Shown piece after piece: positions 52,991-61,429 of a stretch of DNA of 64,000 bases. Position 1 is the stretch's first letter. Every line of letters begins with the position of its first letter. The stretch is taken from NCBI RefSeq assembly GCF_001905505.1, contig NZ_LIPG01000003.1:1240001-1304000 (forward strand), in the 5' to 3' direction. Origin of the DNA: Streptomyces sp. CB02058 (GTDB lineage: Bacteria; Actinomycetota; Actinomycetes; Streptomycetales; Streptomycetaceae). Both the position numbers and the translations under genes were made by a program. The notes beneath the pieces are model-generated. The model did no database searches, was not told where the DNA came from, and saw only the letters and a program-made list of their open reading frames with translations.

Positions 52991-54079
52991 GTGAGGGACG
53001 GCGAGGCGGCACGGACACGGCCCGGGCCGGAAGGGGTGATCCCCGTGCCCCTGGTCGGCCCGGCGGACTCCTCCCTGCTGGCGCTGCTCGGGCTGGAGGA
53101 AGCCGAGGACATCGTCTACCGGCTGCTCGTGGACCGTCCCGACTGTGAACCGCCGGCTCTCGAAGGGCCGTTGAGCGGCCCCGTGGTGGCCCGGACTCTC
53201 GAGTCGCTCGTCGAGCGCGGCCTCGCCAGTGCCGGCCGGTCCGACGAAGGCACCGTCCTGTACCGGGCCGCGTCGCCCGTGCTGGCACTCGGGTCGCTCC
53301 TGGAGTCCCGGCGCGCCGCGCTGCGCCAGGTCGAGTCGTTCGTGGGCGACCTCACCGAGCGGCACCGGTCCGCCCAGGCGCACGCCTCGGGGGTGCCGGT
53401 GGAGGTGCTGACCGGCCCGGCGGCGATCCGGCGCCGCCTGCTGACGATGCAGCACCAGGCCGTGAGCGAGGTCTGCACCCTCGTCCCCACCAGGCACGCC
53501 CCGGCCGTGCTCTCCTACGAGGACAACTTCGCCGAGGTGGACGCGGGGCTGATGCGCCGCGGAGTGACCGTACGCAGCGTGGTCGAGCGCGAAGGGCTGG
53601 AGCATCCGGACACTGCCGCGGTGCTGGCCTCGTGCGTCGAACTGGGCCAGCACATCTCGGTCACGGACAAGCTGCCGATCAAGCTGGTCATCGTGGACCG
53701 GCGGGTCGCCCTGCTGCCCCTGAACCCGGAACGGGAGACCGAGCCGGTCGCGCTCGTCGTGCACCGGACGGGCCTGCTCACCGCCCTCTGCTCGCTGTTC
53801 GACGAGCACTTCGAGAAGGGGTGGAGGCTGAGCGGTGCGGGGACCGGCCTGGAGGAGGCTCTCGCGCCGGCCGACCGGGAGATCGTGGCCCTGCTGCACA
53901 CCGGCCTGACCGACGCGGCCATAGCCCGCCAGCTCGGCATGGGGCATCGCACCGTGCAGCGGCGGCTGCGGGCCCTGATGGACGAGGTCGGGGCGGCCAC
54001 CCGCTTCCAGCTCGGCTGGCACGCCGCCCGGGCGGGCTGGCTCGACACCCCCGACCCCGGTGCGCCACAAGGGCTTTGA
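52991..54079 (+). CDS. HTH transcriptional regulator (TrmB-like N-terminus, LuxR-like C-terminus)
   Basis: This 362-residue regulator is of a type common in Streptomyces. The N-terminal half has a winged-helix-like region (about 25-90) followed by a helix rich in Arg/Glu; the middle resembles a sensor domain (about 125-270); the C-terminus carries a LuxR-type helix-turn-helix (AIARQLGMGHRTVQRRLRAL, about 315-334). The start is GTG 52991. It precedes the M4 protease gene in the same direction, so the protease may be its target; its own upstream region includes the 39-bp element. Confidence 0.78.
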   Translation: MRDGEAARTRPGPEGVIPVPLVGPADSSLLALLGLEEAEDIVYRLLVDRPDCEPPALEGPLSGPVVARTLESLVERGLASAGRSDEGTVLYRAASPVLALGSLLESRRAALRQVESFVGDLTERHRSAQAHASGVPVEVLTGPAAIRRRLLTMQHQAVSEVCTLVPTRHAPAVLSYEDNFAEVDAGLMRRGVTVRSVVEREGLEHPDTAAVLASCVELGQHISVTDKLPIKLVIVDRRVALLPLNPERETEPVALVVHRTGLLTALCSLFDEHFEKGWRLSGAGTGLEEALAPADREIVALLHTGLTDAAIARQLGMGHRTVQRRLRALMDEVGAATRFQLGWHAARAGWLDTPDPGAPQGL

Positions 54080-54158
54080 GGCGCAATTACGCCACGGCGC
54101 TTTCACGCCGCCGTCATCCCTTGTTGGCCGTCCCCGCGTACCGAAGGATCAACCCCGT

Positions 54159-54182
54159 CAACCGGTTGGGACGTACAACAGT
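54159..54182 (+). promoter_or_regulatory. Protease upstream sites
   Basis: The palindrome CAACCGGTTG (54159-54168) and a CAACAGT half-site (54176-54182) lie 37-60 bp before the protease start. The half-site equals one arm of the 39-bp element. I could not define -10 and -35 boxes with confidence. Confidence 0.3.
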
Positions 54183-54218
54183 GTGTCCTGCCGATGGGTG
54201 TGCGATGGGGAGGGTTCT

Positions 54219-56921
54219 GTGAGAACAACGAGGATCCGGCGGATACTGGCGGCCGGAGTCGTCGTCACCGCCACCGGCTCGGCGCTGCTGGCCGCGCCGG
54301 CCTGGGCCGGGACGAGCACGCAGGCCGCGACGACGGCGGAGGCGGACCCCGTCCCCGTCGCCCCGGCCATGACGCAGGGACTGGACGACACGGTGCGCGA
54401 GGGCACGCCCGCCGAGGCGGCCCGCGCCCACATCAAGGCGAACAAGGGCACGTACAAGGTCGCCGAGAGCGACCTGAGGACGGTGAGGACGACCAAGGAC
54501 GGCAAGCAGTCCTCCGTCCGCTTCCAGCAGAAGCACGACGGCGTGCCCGTCTTCGGCGCCCAGTACGCGGTGCAGACCGAGGCCGGCGAAGGCGGTGTGC
54601 GGGTCACTTCGGCGACCGGCACGCTCTACACCGACCTCACGGTCTCCACCACCCCCCTGGTCGGCGAGGCCACCGCGAAGCAGCGGATGTTCTCCCTCGA
54701 CCGCGGCCTCGACGGAGTCCAGCGGGCGCAGACCCGGGCACAGGGCCTCACCGTGCTGCCCGACGCCGACGGCGGCCGGCTGGCGTGGCACTTCACCGTG
54801 ACCGGCGGCAAGCGGGACGGCAGCCCGGTGCGTCAGGAGGTCTACGTCGACGCGCGGGTGGGCGGCATCGCGCTCTCGTACAACAACATCGACGCCGCCG
54901 ACGCCTCGCCCGCCGAGGGCACCGGCGTCCGCGTCGACGGCACCGAGGCGAAGCTGGGCGTCGACAAGGGCACGGACGGCACCTACACGCTCGTCGACTC
55001 GGCCCGCGCCATGTACGCCGAGACCGGCGGCCAGATCCGTACGTACGACGCGCAGCGCGCGCACTACCTGGACGTGGCGGGCGGCCCGGTCGGGGAGGGA
55101 ATCGGGCTGGGCACCTCCACGAGCGACCGCTTCGACGGAGCCAACACCACCTCCGGCGCGGTGGACGCCCACCTCAACGCCACCAAGGTCTACGAGTACC
55201 TCCGCGAGCAGCTCGGCCGGGACGGCGTCGACGGAAAGGGCGGCTCGATCCACTCCGTCGTCAACGTCTCCAGCAGCGGCAAGGACTACGCCAACGCCTT
55301 CTGGGACGGCTCCAAGATGGTGTACGGCCACATGAACGGCGTCCCGCTCTCCGTCGGCCTGGACGTCGTCGGCCACGAGATGACGCACGGGGTCACCGAG
55401 CACTCCGCGGGCCTCGTCTACCTCAACCAGTCCGGTGCGCTGAACGAGGCGATCTCCGACTACTTCGGCAATGCCATGGAGACCGCCGACAAGGGCGTCG
55501 CCATGGACGACCCGACGTCCGGCCTCGTCGGTGAGTACCTCTGCAACGGCACCGTGCCGCTGGAGGAGTGTGCCCTGCGCGATCTGAACGACGGCCGCAG
55601 CGCCCAGAAGGACTACCTGCCCATCACCCTCGACATCGACAACGGCGGAGTCCACTACAACTCCACCATCGTCGGCGGGGCGCTGTGGGACATGCGCAAG
55701 AACATCGACAGCAAGCTCGCGGACCAGATCGTCTACCGTGCCGCACAGAACTACCTCACCCCGCTGTCCGGCTTCACCGCCATGCGCGACGCGGTCACCC
55801 TCGCCGCGAAGTCCCTGCACGTCTCCAAGGGGGACCTCGCCGCGATCGACGCCGCGTTCGACGCGCACGGCATCGAGAAGGACTGGGAGCACAGGAGCGG
55901 CACGCACGACGGCACGGTGATCGGCGCCGGCGTCCTGCCCGCCTACGAGGTCTACAGCGGCATCGACGAGCAGGCCGCCCAGATCAACGGTGACACGTAC
56001 GCGATCCCGCACGGCGACGCCATCGCCTGGGACCGGGGCGGCGAGGCATTCGGGATCACCGTGGGCCGCTTCGGCAAGAACCCGCAGCGTGAACTCGCCC
56101 AGAAGGACGCCCATCTGCTCGACCCGTCCCTGGACGACGACCGCGTCGTCTTCACCCGCGTCGCCGCCGACGGTGTCGGTATCTACCGAGCCGGTGAGAA
56201 GGGCCAGGGCGGGATCAGGAAGCTCGTCGACCTGCCCGGCGCCGACGAGACCGAGCCGGTGACCGAGGACGGCGCCCTCGCCTACATCAGCACGACCGCC
56301 GACGGCGAGCAGGACGTCATGCTCCGCAAGGCCGACGGCACCACCGTCAACGTGACTCCCGAGACGGGCACCCACGCCTCCCGGCTCGCGATGAAGCACG
56401 GCCGGATCGCCTGGGCGGGCGGTGACGGCACCTATGTGTACGTCCACGACATCGCCACGGGCGCCACGCAGACCAAGCGCATCACCGGCTACATCTTCAA
56501 CTACGTCTCCGACATCCAGCTGACCTCCGACCGCGTCTACTGGCGCGAGACCGGCGGCTTCCTCATCCCGAGCACCACCTTCATGTCGGCGCCGTCGGAC
56601 GACCTGGCCAAGGCCGCCAAGCTGCGGTACCCGTCGAGCACGTACGTCGCCCAGTTCACGGTCAGCGACGAGTACTTCGCCTACTCCACATACGACCTGT
56701 GGGGTGCCCTCGGCTCCTGGACCGGGCCCGGCAAGGTCCGCGTGTCCACGACCGGTGACGTACTCGCAGGACTGAACAACTTCACCCGTGTCTCCTGCTC
56801 CTCCGGCGCCCAGCTGGCTCCCTCCCTCGGTGACGGACAGCGCATCGCCTGGCTGGACACCACCGCGGCGGACACCGACGTGGTGACCCGCCCGACGTTC
56901 GCCGGGAGCTGCGAGCAGTAG
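54219..56921 (+). CDS. Secreted M4-family metalloprotease with C-terminal propeller-like region
   Basis: This large thermolysin-type protease has 900 residues. A signal peptide (about 1-30) is followed by FTP and PepSY propeptide domains (about 50-225) and the catalytic M4 domain (about 240-560), with His386-Glu387 and His390 in GHEMTH and the third zinc ligand in LNEAISDYFG; HYNSTIVGGALWDM is conserved. The last about 330 residues form repeated beta units resembling a TolB-like propeller (GIYRAG, ALAYIS, RIAWAGG, RVYWRETG), unusual for M4 enzymes. The GTG start at 54219 has a good GGAG site. Confidence 0.88.
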   Translation: MRTTRIRRILAAGVVVTATGSALLAAPAWAGTSTQAATTAEADPVPVAPAMTQGLDDTVREGTPAEAARAHIKANKGTYKVAESDLRTVRTTKDGKQSSVRFQQKHDGVPVFGAQYAVQTEAGEGGVRVTSATGTLYTDLTVSTTPLVGEATAKQRMFSLDRGLDGVQRAQTRAQGLTVLPDADGGRLAWHFTVTGGKRDGSPVRQEVYVDARVGGIALSYNNIDAADASPAEGTGVRVDGTEAKLGVDKGTDGTYTLVDSARAMYAETGGQIRTYDAQRAHYLDVAGGPVGEGIGLGTSTSDRFDGANTTSGAVDAHLNATKVYEYLREQLGRDGVDGKGGSIHSVVNVSSSGKDYANAFWDGSKMVYGHMNGVPLSVGLDVVGHEMTHGVTEHSAGLVYLNQSGALNEAISDYFGNAMETADKGVAMDDPTSGLVGEYLCNGTVPLEECALRDLNDGRSAQKDYLPITLDIDNGGVHYNSTIVGGALWDMRKNIDSKLADQIVYRAAQNYLTPLSGFTAMRDAVTLAAKSLHVSKGDLAAIDAAFDAHGIEKDWEHRSGTHDGTVIGAGVLPAYEVYSGIDEQAAQINGDTYAIPHGDAIAWDRGGEAFGITVGRFGKNPQRELAQKDAHLLDPSLDDDRVVFTRVAADGVGIYRAGEKGQGGIRKLVDLPGADETEPVTEDGALAYISTTADGEQDVMLRKADGTTVNVTPETGTHASRLAMKHGRIAWAGGDGTYVYVHDIATGATQTKRITGYIFNYVSDIQLTSDRVYWRETGGFLIPSTTFMSAPSDDLAKAAKLRYPSSTYVAQFTVSDEYFAYSTYDLWGALGSWTGPGKVRVSTTGDVLAGLNNFTRVSCSSGAQLAPSLGDGQRIAWLDTTAADTDVVTRPTFAGSCEQ

Positions 56922-56940
56922 CCCCGCACCGACCGTCGTA

Positions 56941-56974
56941 CAGGGCGCCCTCCGTACTTCCGGCGGGCGCCCTG
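56941..56974. terminator. Hairpin terminator after protease gene
   Basis: A 10-bp GC stem (56941-56950 and 56965-56974) with a 14-nt loop lies 20 bp after the stop of the protease gene, fitting an intrinsic-type terminator. Confidence 0.65.
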
Positions 56975-57015
56975 CCGCATGCCCGGCCCCGCACCGGCGC
57001 GCCTGTACCAATCCA

Positions 57016-57054
57016 GTGCAACAGTATTGCTGTCTCACCACTGTTGTGAAAGTG
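57016..57054. promoter_or_regulatory. Conserved 39-bp element, copy 2
   Basis: This second copy of the element at 52835-52873 differs by a single base. The inverted arms are CAACAGT (57019-57025) and ACTGTTG (57040-57046). It ends 74 bp before the FadD start and follows the protease terminator, so it most likely regulates FadD expression. Confidence 0.75.
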
Positions 57055-57128
57055 TCCGGCAGCATTGAAGCGCAGTCCAACCCCCGGTACGGACCGCTCG
57101 GTCCGGCCGATGGCGACAGGAGGCGGCC

Positions 57129-58952
57129 GTGACCACGATCCTGCGACTTCCCGGTGAGCCCGATCAACTCACCCTCCCTGCCCTGCTGTTGCGCAATGCC
57201 GAGGACCACGGGGACCTTCCCGCCCTCTCCTGGCGCGCTTCGGCCGACGACGAGGGATGGACCACCCTCACCTGGCACGAGGTGCGCAGGGAGACAGCCG
57301 CGCTCGCCGCCGGCTACAGCGCGCTGGGGGTGGAACGCGGCGAGCAGGTCCTCATGATGATGGGCAACAGGCCCGAGCACTGGCTCAGCGACCTGGCCCT
57401 CACCCACCTCGGGGCCGTCCCCGTCACGGTGTACGGCACCGCGGCCCCCGAGCAGACGGCGCACATCGCCCGGCACAGCCGCGCCAGGTTCGCCGTGGTC
57501 GAGGGCGCCGGCGAGCGGGAGCGCTGGGAACCGCTGCTGGCGGACCCCACCGTGCCGCTGGAGAAGATCGTCGTCGTCGAGCCGGACGCCGCCGGTCCGC
57601 ACCTGTCCTACGGCTCGCTGCGCGCGACCGGGGACCGGCTGCGGAGCGAGGAGGCGTTCGACAAGGCATGGCGGGAGATCCGCGCGGGGGACCCGCTCAC
57701 CGTCGTCTACACCTCGGGCACCACGGGCGACCCGAAGGCCGTCCCCCTCACCCACCACAGCGTGGTGGTCAACGCCCTGGCCCTGGACCAGGTGGTGGAG
57801 CTGCCCGACCACGTCGAGCACATCTGCTACCTCCCCTTCGCCCATATCGCGGAGCGGATGCTCGGCATCTATCTGCCGGTCTTCCGGGCCTCGCACGTCC
57901 ATCTCTGCGCGGACACCGCGGCCGTGGCGGTCACCGCGCGCACCCTGCACCCCGCCCAGTTCTTCGGCGTGCCCCGGGTCTGGGAGAAGCTCGCCGCGTC
58001 CGTGCAGGCCGCCCTGGCAGGGCTGCCGGAGGAGCAGCGGACCGCCATCGAGACGGCGGGCGCGACCGCCCGTGAGCACGTCGCCTGCCGGGAGCGCGGC
58101 GAGCAGCCGTCCGCCGAGCTGGAGGCCGCCTACCGGGCGGCCAAGGACACCGTCCTGGACCCCGTGCTCTCGCTGGCGGGCTTCGAGCGGCTGGTGTGGA
58201 CGGCCAGCGCCTCCGCGCCGATGCCGCTCGACGTGGTGCGCTTCTGGGCCGGCTTCGGCATCGTCATCATGGACGCCTGGGGACTCACCGAGACCGTCGG
58301 CGTGTTCACCACCAACAGCCCCTCGGCCTTCCGCCTGGGTTCGGTGGGGCGCCCGCTGGAGGGGCTGGAGCTCCGGATCGCGGAGGACGGCGAGATCCTC
58401 GTGCGGGGCGCCACGGTGTTCGCGGGCTATCTGCGCGCCGACGGCACCGTGGAGAAGGCGCTCGACGAGGACGGCTGGTTCCCGACCGGGGACATCGGCA
58501 GGGTCGACGACGACGGCTATCTGTGGCTCACCGACCGCAAGAAGGAAATGATCATCACCTCGACCGGGAAGAACGTCTCCCCGGCGCTCGTCGAGAACAC
58601 GCTCAAGGAGCACCCCCTGATCGGCCAGGCCCTCGTCCACGGGGACGGCCGCTCCTACCTGGTGGCCCTGCTGGTCCTCGACACGGAGATGGCGCCGGCC
58701 TGGGCGGCGGCCCGCGGCATCGAGGGTGATCCGCTCACCAGCCCCGAGGTCCAGGAGGAGATCGCCCGCGCCGTGGAGGCCGCCAACGCCCGGCTGAACC
58801 GCACCGAACAGATCAAGCGCTACCGGCTGCTGACGCGGGAGTGGGGCCCGGAGACCGGCGAGCTCACACCCTCCCTGAAGCTCCGCCGCAGGGTGATCCG
58901 CGACCAGTACGGCGAGATGCTCGACGCGCTGTACGCGGGGGACGGCGCCTGA
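57129..58952 (+). CDS. fadD: Long-chain fatty acid-CoA ligase (FadD-like)
   Basis: This 607-residue AMP-forming ligase would activate fatty acids to acyl-CoA. The P-loop-like motif YTSGTTGDPKAV, the adenylate region MDAWGLTETVG, the PTGDIGRVDDDGYLWLTDRKK block and the TSTGKNVSPALVEN stretch are all typical. The GTG start at 57129 has AGGAGG five bases upstream. It lies alone between the protease and the macrodomain gene. The 39-bp element upstream links it to the MerR gene region. It could feed the acyl-CoA enzymes nearby. Confidence 0.92.
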   Translation: MTTILRLPGEPDQLTLPALLLRNAEDHGDLPALSWRASADDEGWTTLTWHEVRRETAALAAGYSALGVERGEQVLMMMGNRPEHWLSDLALTHLGAVPVTVYGTAAPEQTAHIARHSRARFAVVEGAGERERWEPLLADPTVPLEKIVVVEPDAAGPHLSYGSLRATGDRLRSEEAFDKAWREIRAGDPLTVVYTSGTTGDPKAVPLTHHSVVVNALALDQVVELPDHVEHICYLPFAHIAERMLGIYLPVFRASHVHLCADTAAVAVTARTLHPAQFFGVPRVWEKLAASVQAALAGLPEEQRTAIETAGATAREHVACRERGEQPSAELEAAYRAAKDTVLDPVLSLAGFERLVWTASASAPMPLDVVRFWAGFGIVIMDAWGLTETVGVFTTNSPSAFRLGSVGRPLEGLELRIAEDGEILVRGATVFAGYLRADGTVEKALDEDGWFPTGDIGRVDDDGYLWLTDRKKEMIITSTGKNVSPALVENTLKEHPLIGQALVHGDGRSYLVALLVLDTEMAPAWAAARGIEGDPLTSPEVQEEIARAVEAANARLNRTEQIKRYRLLTREWGPETGELTPSLKLRRRVIRDQYGEMLDALYAGDGA

Positions 58953-58992
58953 ACGACCGGGCGTTGTCGGAGGCGGCCCGTACGCTGATGAC

Positions 58993-59469
58993 ATGCCGGG
59001 GATCACATATGTACGGGGGGACGCCACCGCACCGCAGGGCAAGGGCGTCAAGCTGATCGTGCACGTCTGCAACGACCTGGGCGGCTGGGGCAAGGGCTTC
59101 GTCCTCGCCCTGTCCCGCCGCTGGCCCGAGCCCGAAGCCTCCTACCGCCGCTGGCACCGCGAGCGCGCGGAGAACGACTTCGGGCTCGGCGCCGTGCGGT
59201 TCGTCCAGGTCTCGCCGTACATCTGGGTGGCGAACCTCGTGGGACAGCACGGGATGCGCACCGGCAGCAAGGGCGTGCCGGTGCGCTACGGGGCGATCGA
59301 CGAGGGACTGGGGAAAGTGGCCGTGCGGGCCGCGGAGCTCGGCGCCTCCGTCCACATGCCGAGGATCGGCTGCGGACTCGCGGGCGGCACCTGGTCCCGG
59401 GTCGAACCCCTCATCACCGAGCGGCTGGTGGGCCGGGGCATCGATGTGACGGTGTACGACTACGGTTGA
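58993..59469 (+). CDS. Stand-alone macrodomain protein
   Basis: This 158-residue protein is a single macro domain that binds ADP-ribose and often removes it from targets. The ligand loop reads VCNDLGGWGKGF, and GCGLAGGTWSRVEPLI is the second conserved loop. The Trp-Gly pattern suggests the ALC1/TARG1-like or ADP-ribose phosphatase-like branch. It starts 40 bp after the FadD stop and converges with the acyl-CoA dehydrogenase gene. Confidence 0.85.
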   Translation: MPGITYVRGDATAPQGKGVKLIVHVCNDLGGWGKGFVLALSRRWPEPEASYRRWHRERAENDFGLGAVRFVQVSPYIWVANLVGQHGMRTGSKGVPVRYGAIDEGLGKVAVRAAELGASVHMPRIGCGLAGGTWSRVEPLITERLVGRGIDVTVYDYG

Positions 59470-59496
59470 GGGCCGCCCGGACCGCCCGGGGCTTCC

Positions 59497-60660
59497 TCAG
59501 AGGCCGTAGCTCTTGCCGATGATGTCGCGCTGGATCTCACTGGTGCCGCCGTACACCGTAGACACGACCGCCGCGCGCAGATGCCGCTCCATGTCGTACT
59601 CGGTCGCGTAGCCGTAGCCGCCCATCATCTGCATGCCCTCCAGCGCCGCGTGCTTGGCCGTCTCCGTGGCCTTGAGCTTCGCCATGGACGCCTCGCGGGG
59701 GAACAGCCTGTCCGGCTCGGCGTCACAGGCCGCCGCCACGTCGAAAACCAGCAGCCGGGCGCACTCGATCTCGGTCGCCAGATCCGCGACACGGTGCCGG
59801 AGGGCCTGGAAGGAACCGACCGGGCGGCCGAACTGCTCGCGTCCCCGCACATAGGCGACGGTGTCCTCCAGGACGCGTTCCGCCAGACCCAGCATGTTCG
59901 CCGCGAGGAAGAGCCGCTCCGCGTTGAGCCCGGCCATCAACTGGGTCCAGGCGCGGTCGGCCGTGCCCACCACGGCGTCGGCGGGCAGGTGGACATCGGT
60001 GAAGAAGACGTCGTTGACCTCCCGGCCGCCCATCGTCTCGATCGGCCGGATCTCTATCCCCGGTGTGCCGGCCGGGACGTGGAACATGGTCAGCCCGTCG
60101 TGCTTCGCTCCGCCCGTGCCGGTCCGGGCCACCAGCAGGATGTGCTCGGCCAGATGCGCGTTGGAGATCCACGTCTTGTGGCCGTTGACCAGCCAGCCGC
60201 CGTCGGGGGTGCGTTCGGCCTTGCACCGCAGCGCCGCCACGTCAGACCCGGCGCCCGGCTCCGACATCGCGATGGACAGCACCTGTCCGGCCACCGCACC
60301 GCCGATCGCCGCCTTGCACTGCTCCTCGCTGCCGAACCGCTCGTACGCCTTCGCCGTGATCACCGAGGTGATGAACCCGCCCGCCGGCACGAGGCCGCGC
60401 GACGTCTCCCGCAGGAACAGGCAGGCATCGGTCATCCCGCCGCCCGCGCCGCCGTACGCCTCGGGCAGGCACACCCCGAGCCAGCCGAGCTCGGCCAGCC
60501 GGGCATAGAGGGAGGGGGCGTGCGGTCCGCCCGTCTCCGCCGCCAGCGCGTCGCGCTGCTCACGCGTTCCGCACTCGCGCCGGGCGAAGTCGCGCAGTGC
60601 CGTGACGAACGCCCCCTGTTCGGCGGAGACGGAACGGGGAAGGGCGTGGGTGACGGACAT
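59497..60660 (-). CDS. Acyl-CoA dehydrogenase (second)
   Basis: This 387-residue flavoprotein has the typical AMSEPGAGSDVAALR and GHKTWISNA central motifs and the C-terminal GMQMMGGYGYATEYDMERHL and VYGGTSEIQRDII. It is divergent from the TetR gene at 60790, with which it shares a promoter region; this pattern suggests local repression relieved by an acyl-CoA. The substrate chain length is not evident from the sequence. Confidence 0.92.
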   Translation of the reverse strand: MSVTHALPRSVSAEQGAFVTALRDFARRECGTREQRDALAAETGGPHAPSLYARLAELGWLGVCLPEAYGGAGGGMTDACLFLRETSRGLVPAGGFITSVITAKAYERFGSEEQCKAAIGGAVAGQVLSIAMSEPGAGSDVAALRCKAERTPDGGWLVNGHKTWISNAHLAEHILLVARTGTGGAKHDGLTMFHVPAGTPGIEIRPIETMGGREVNDVFFTDVHLPADAVVGTADRAWTQLMAGLNAERLFLAANMLGLAERVLEDTVAYVRGREQFGRPVGSFQALRHRVADLATEIECARLLVFDVAAACDAEPDRLFPREASMAKLKATETAKHAALEGMQMMGGYGYATEYDMERHLRAAVVSTVYGGTSEIQRDIIGKSYGL

Positions 60661-60735
60661 TCAAGACCTCCATAAGGGTGTGACGACCTGTCGCCGGGGG
60701 GCGGCCAGGGGTAGTTACAAAGAAACGGAGTGGGT

Positions 60736-60746
60736 AACAGTGTTGC
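60736..60746. promoter_or_regulatory. Partial match to the shared element
   Basis: AACAGTGTTGC here matches AACAGTATTGC of the 39-bp element at 10 of 11 positions, and GGTAA repeats directly around it. It sits between the divergent acyl-CoA dehydrogenase and TetR genes. It may be a TetR operator or a diverged copy of the shared element. Confidence 0.3.
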
Positions 60747-60789
60747 CTTGTCGGTAAGGTGGAGTGGTCACGGCGGACGGGGAGGGCTC

Positions 60790-61422
60790 ATGGCGGCACG
60801 GGGCAAGGACGATTCACTGCTGGCCAGGGCGCTCGTGGAGACGCCGCCGACCGACGCGCTGAGCGAACAGATCCTGGACGCGGCCCGCGAACAGTTCATG
60901 ACCTTCGGACTGCGCCGCTCGACCGTCGACGACGTCGCCAAGCGCGCCAAGGTCTCGCGGGTCACGGTGTACCGGCGCATCGGCAACAAGGACAGCCTGG
61001 TCTCCGCCTGCCTGCTCCGTGAGTACCGCAGATTCGTGGTGGACGTGGACGAGGCGGTGGCCGCCCTGCCCACGATGGAGGACCGGCTCGTCGCCGGCTT
61101 CGTCGCCGTCCTCAAGCACATCCGCGAACACCCGCTGGTGGGCGGCCTCCTGAAGCTGGAGCCGGAGATCATGCTGCCGTTCCTCACCCTGGAGAGCGGC
61201 CCCTCCTTCCTCGCGATGCGCGGATATCTGACCGACCGGCTCCGCCGCGCCCAGCGCGCCGAAGGGCGGCCGGAGACGGACCCGACACCGGTCGCCGAAC
61301 TGATGGTGCGGATCACCGTCTCCTTCCTCCTCAATCCGCTGAGCTGCTTCGAACTGGACGACGACGAGCAGGTCCGCGACTTCGCCCGCCGCTATCTGGT
61401 GCCGCTGCTCAGCGCCGGGTGA
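60790..61422 (+). CDS. TetR-family regulator
   Basis: This 210-residue regulator has an N-terminal helix-turn-helix (STVDDVAKRAKVSRVTVYRR, about 44-63) and a ligand-binding C-terminal domain. GGAGGG lies three bases before the ATG at 60790, rather close but supportive. It is divergent from the acyl-CoA dehydrogenase gene and converges with the aldehyde dehydrogenase gene. It probably represses the dehydrogenase and itself. Confidence 0.85.
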   Translation: MAARGKDDSLLARALVETPPTDALSEQILDAAREQFMTFGLRRSTVDDVAKRAKVSRVTVYRRIGNKDSLVSACLLREYRRFVVDVDEAVAALPTMEDRLVAGFVAVLKHIREHPLVGGLLKLEPEIMLPFLTLESGPSFLAMRGYLTDRLRRAQRAEGRPETDPTPVAELMVRITVSFLLNPLSCFELDDDEQVRDFARRYLVPLLSAG

Positions 61423-61429
61423 GCGCCGG

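Noticed and set aside
54114..59093. A 1659-codon minus-strand open frame opposite the protease and FadD genes
   Set aside because: It lies opposite two well-recognised genes, has no family motifs, and its composition (many Val, Gly, Asp, Arg and His) is what antisense reading of GC-rich genes produces.
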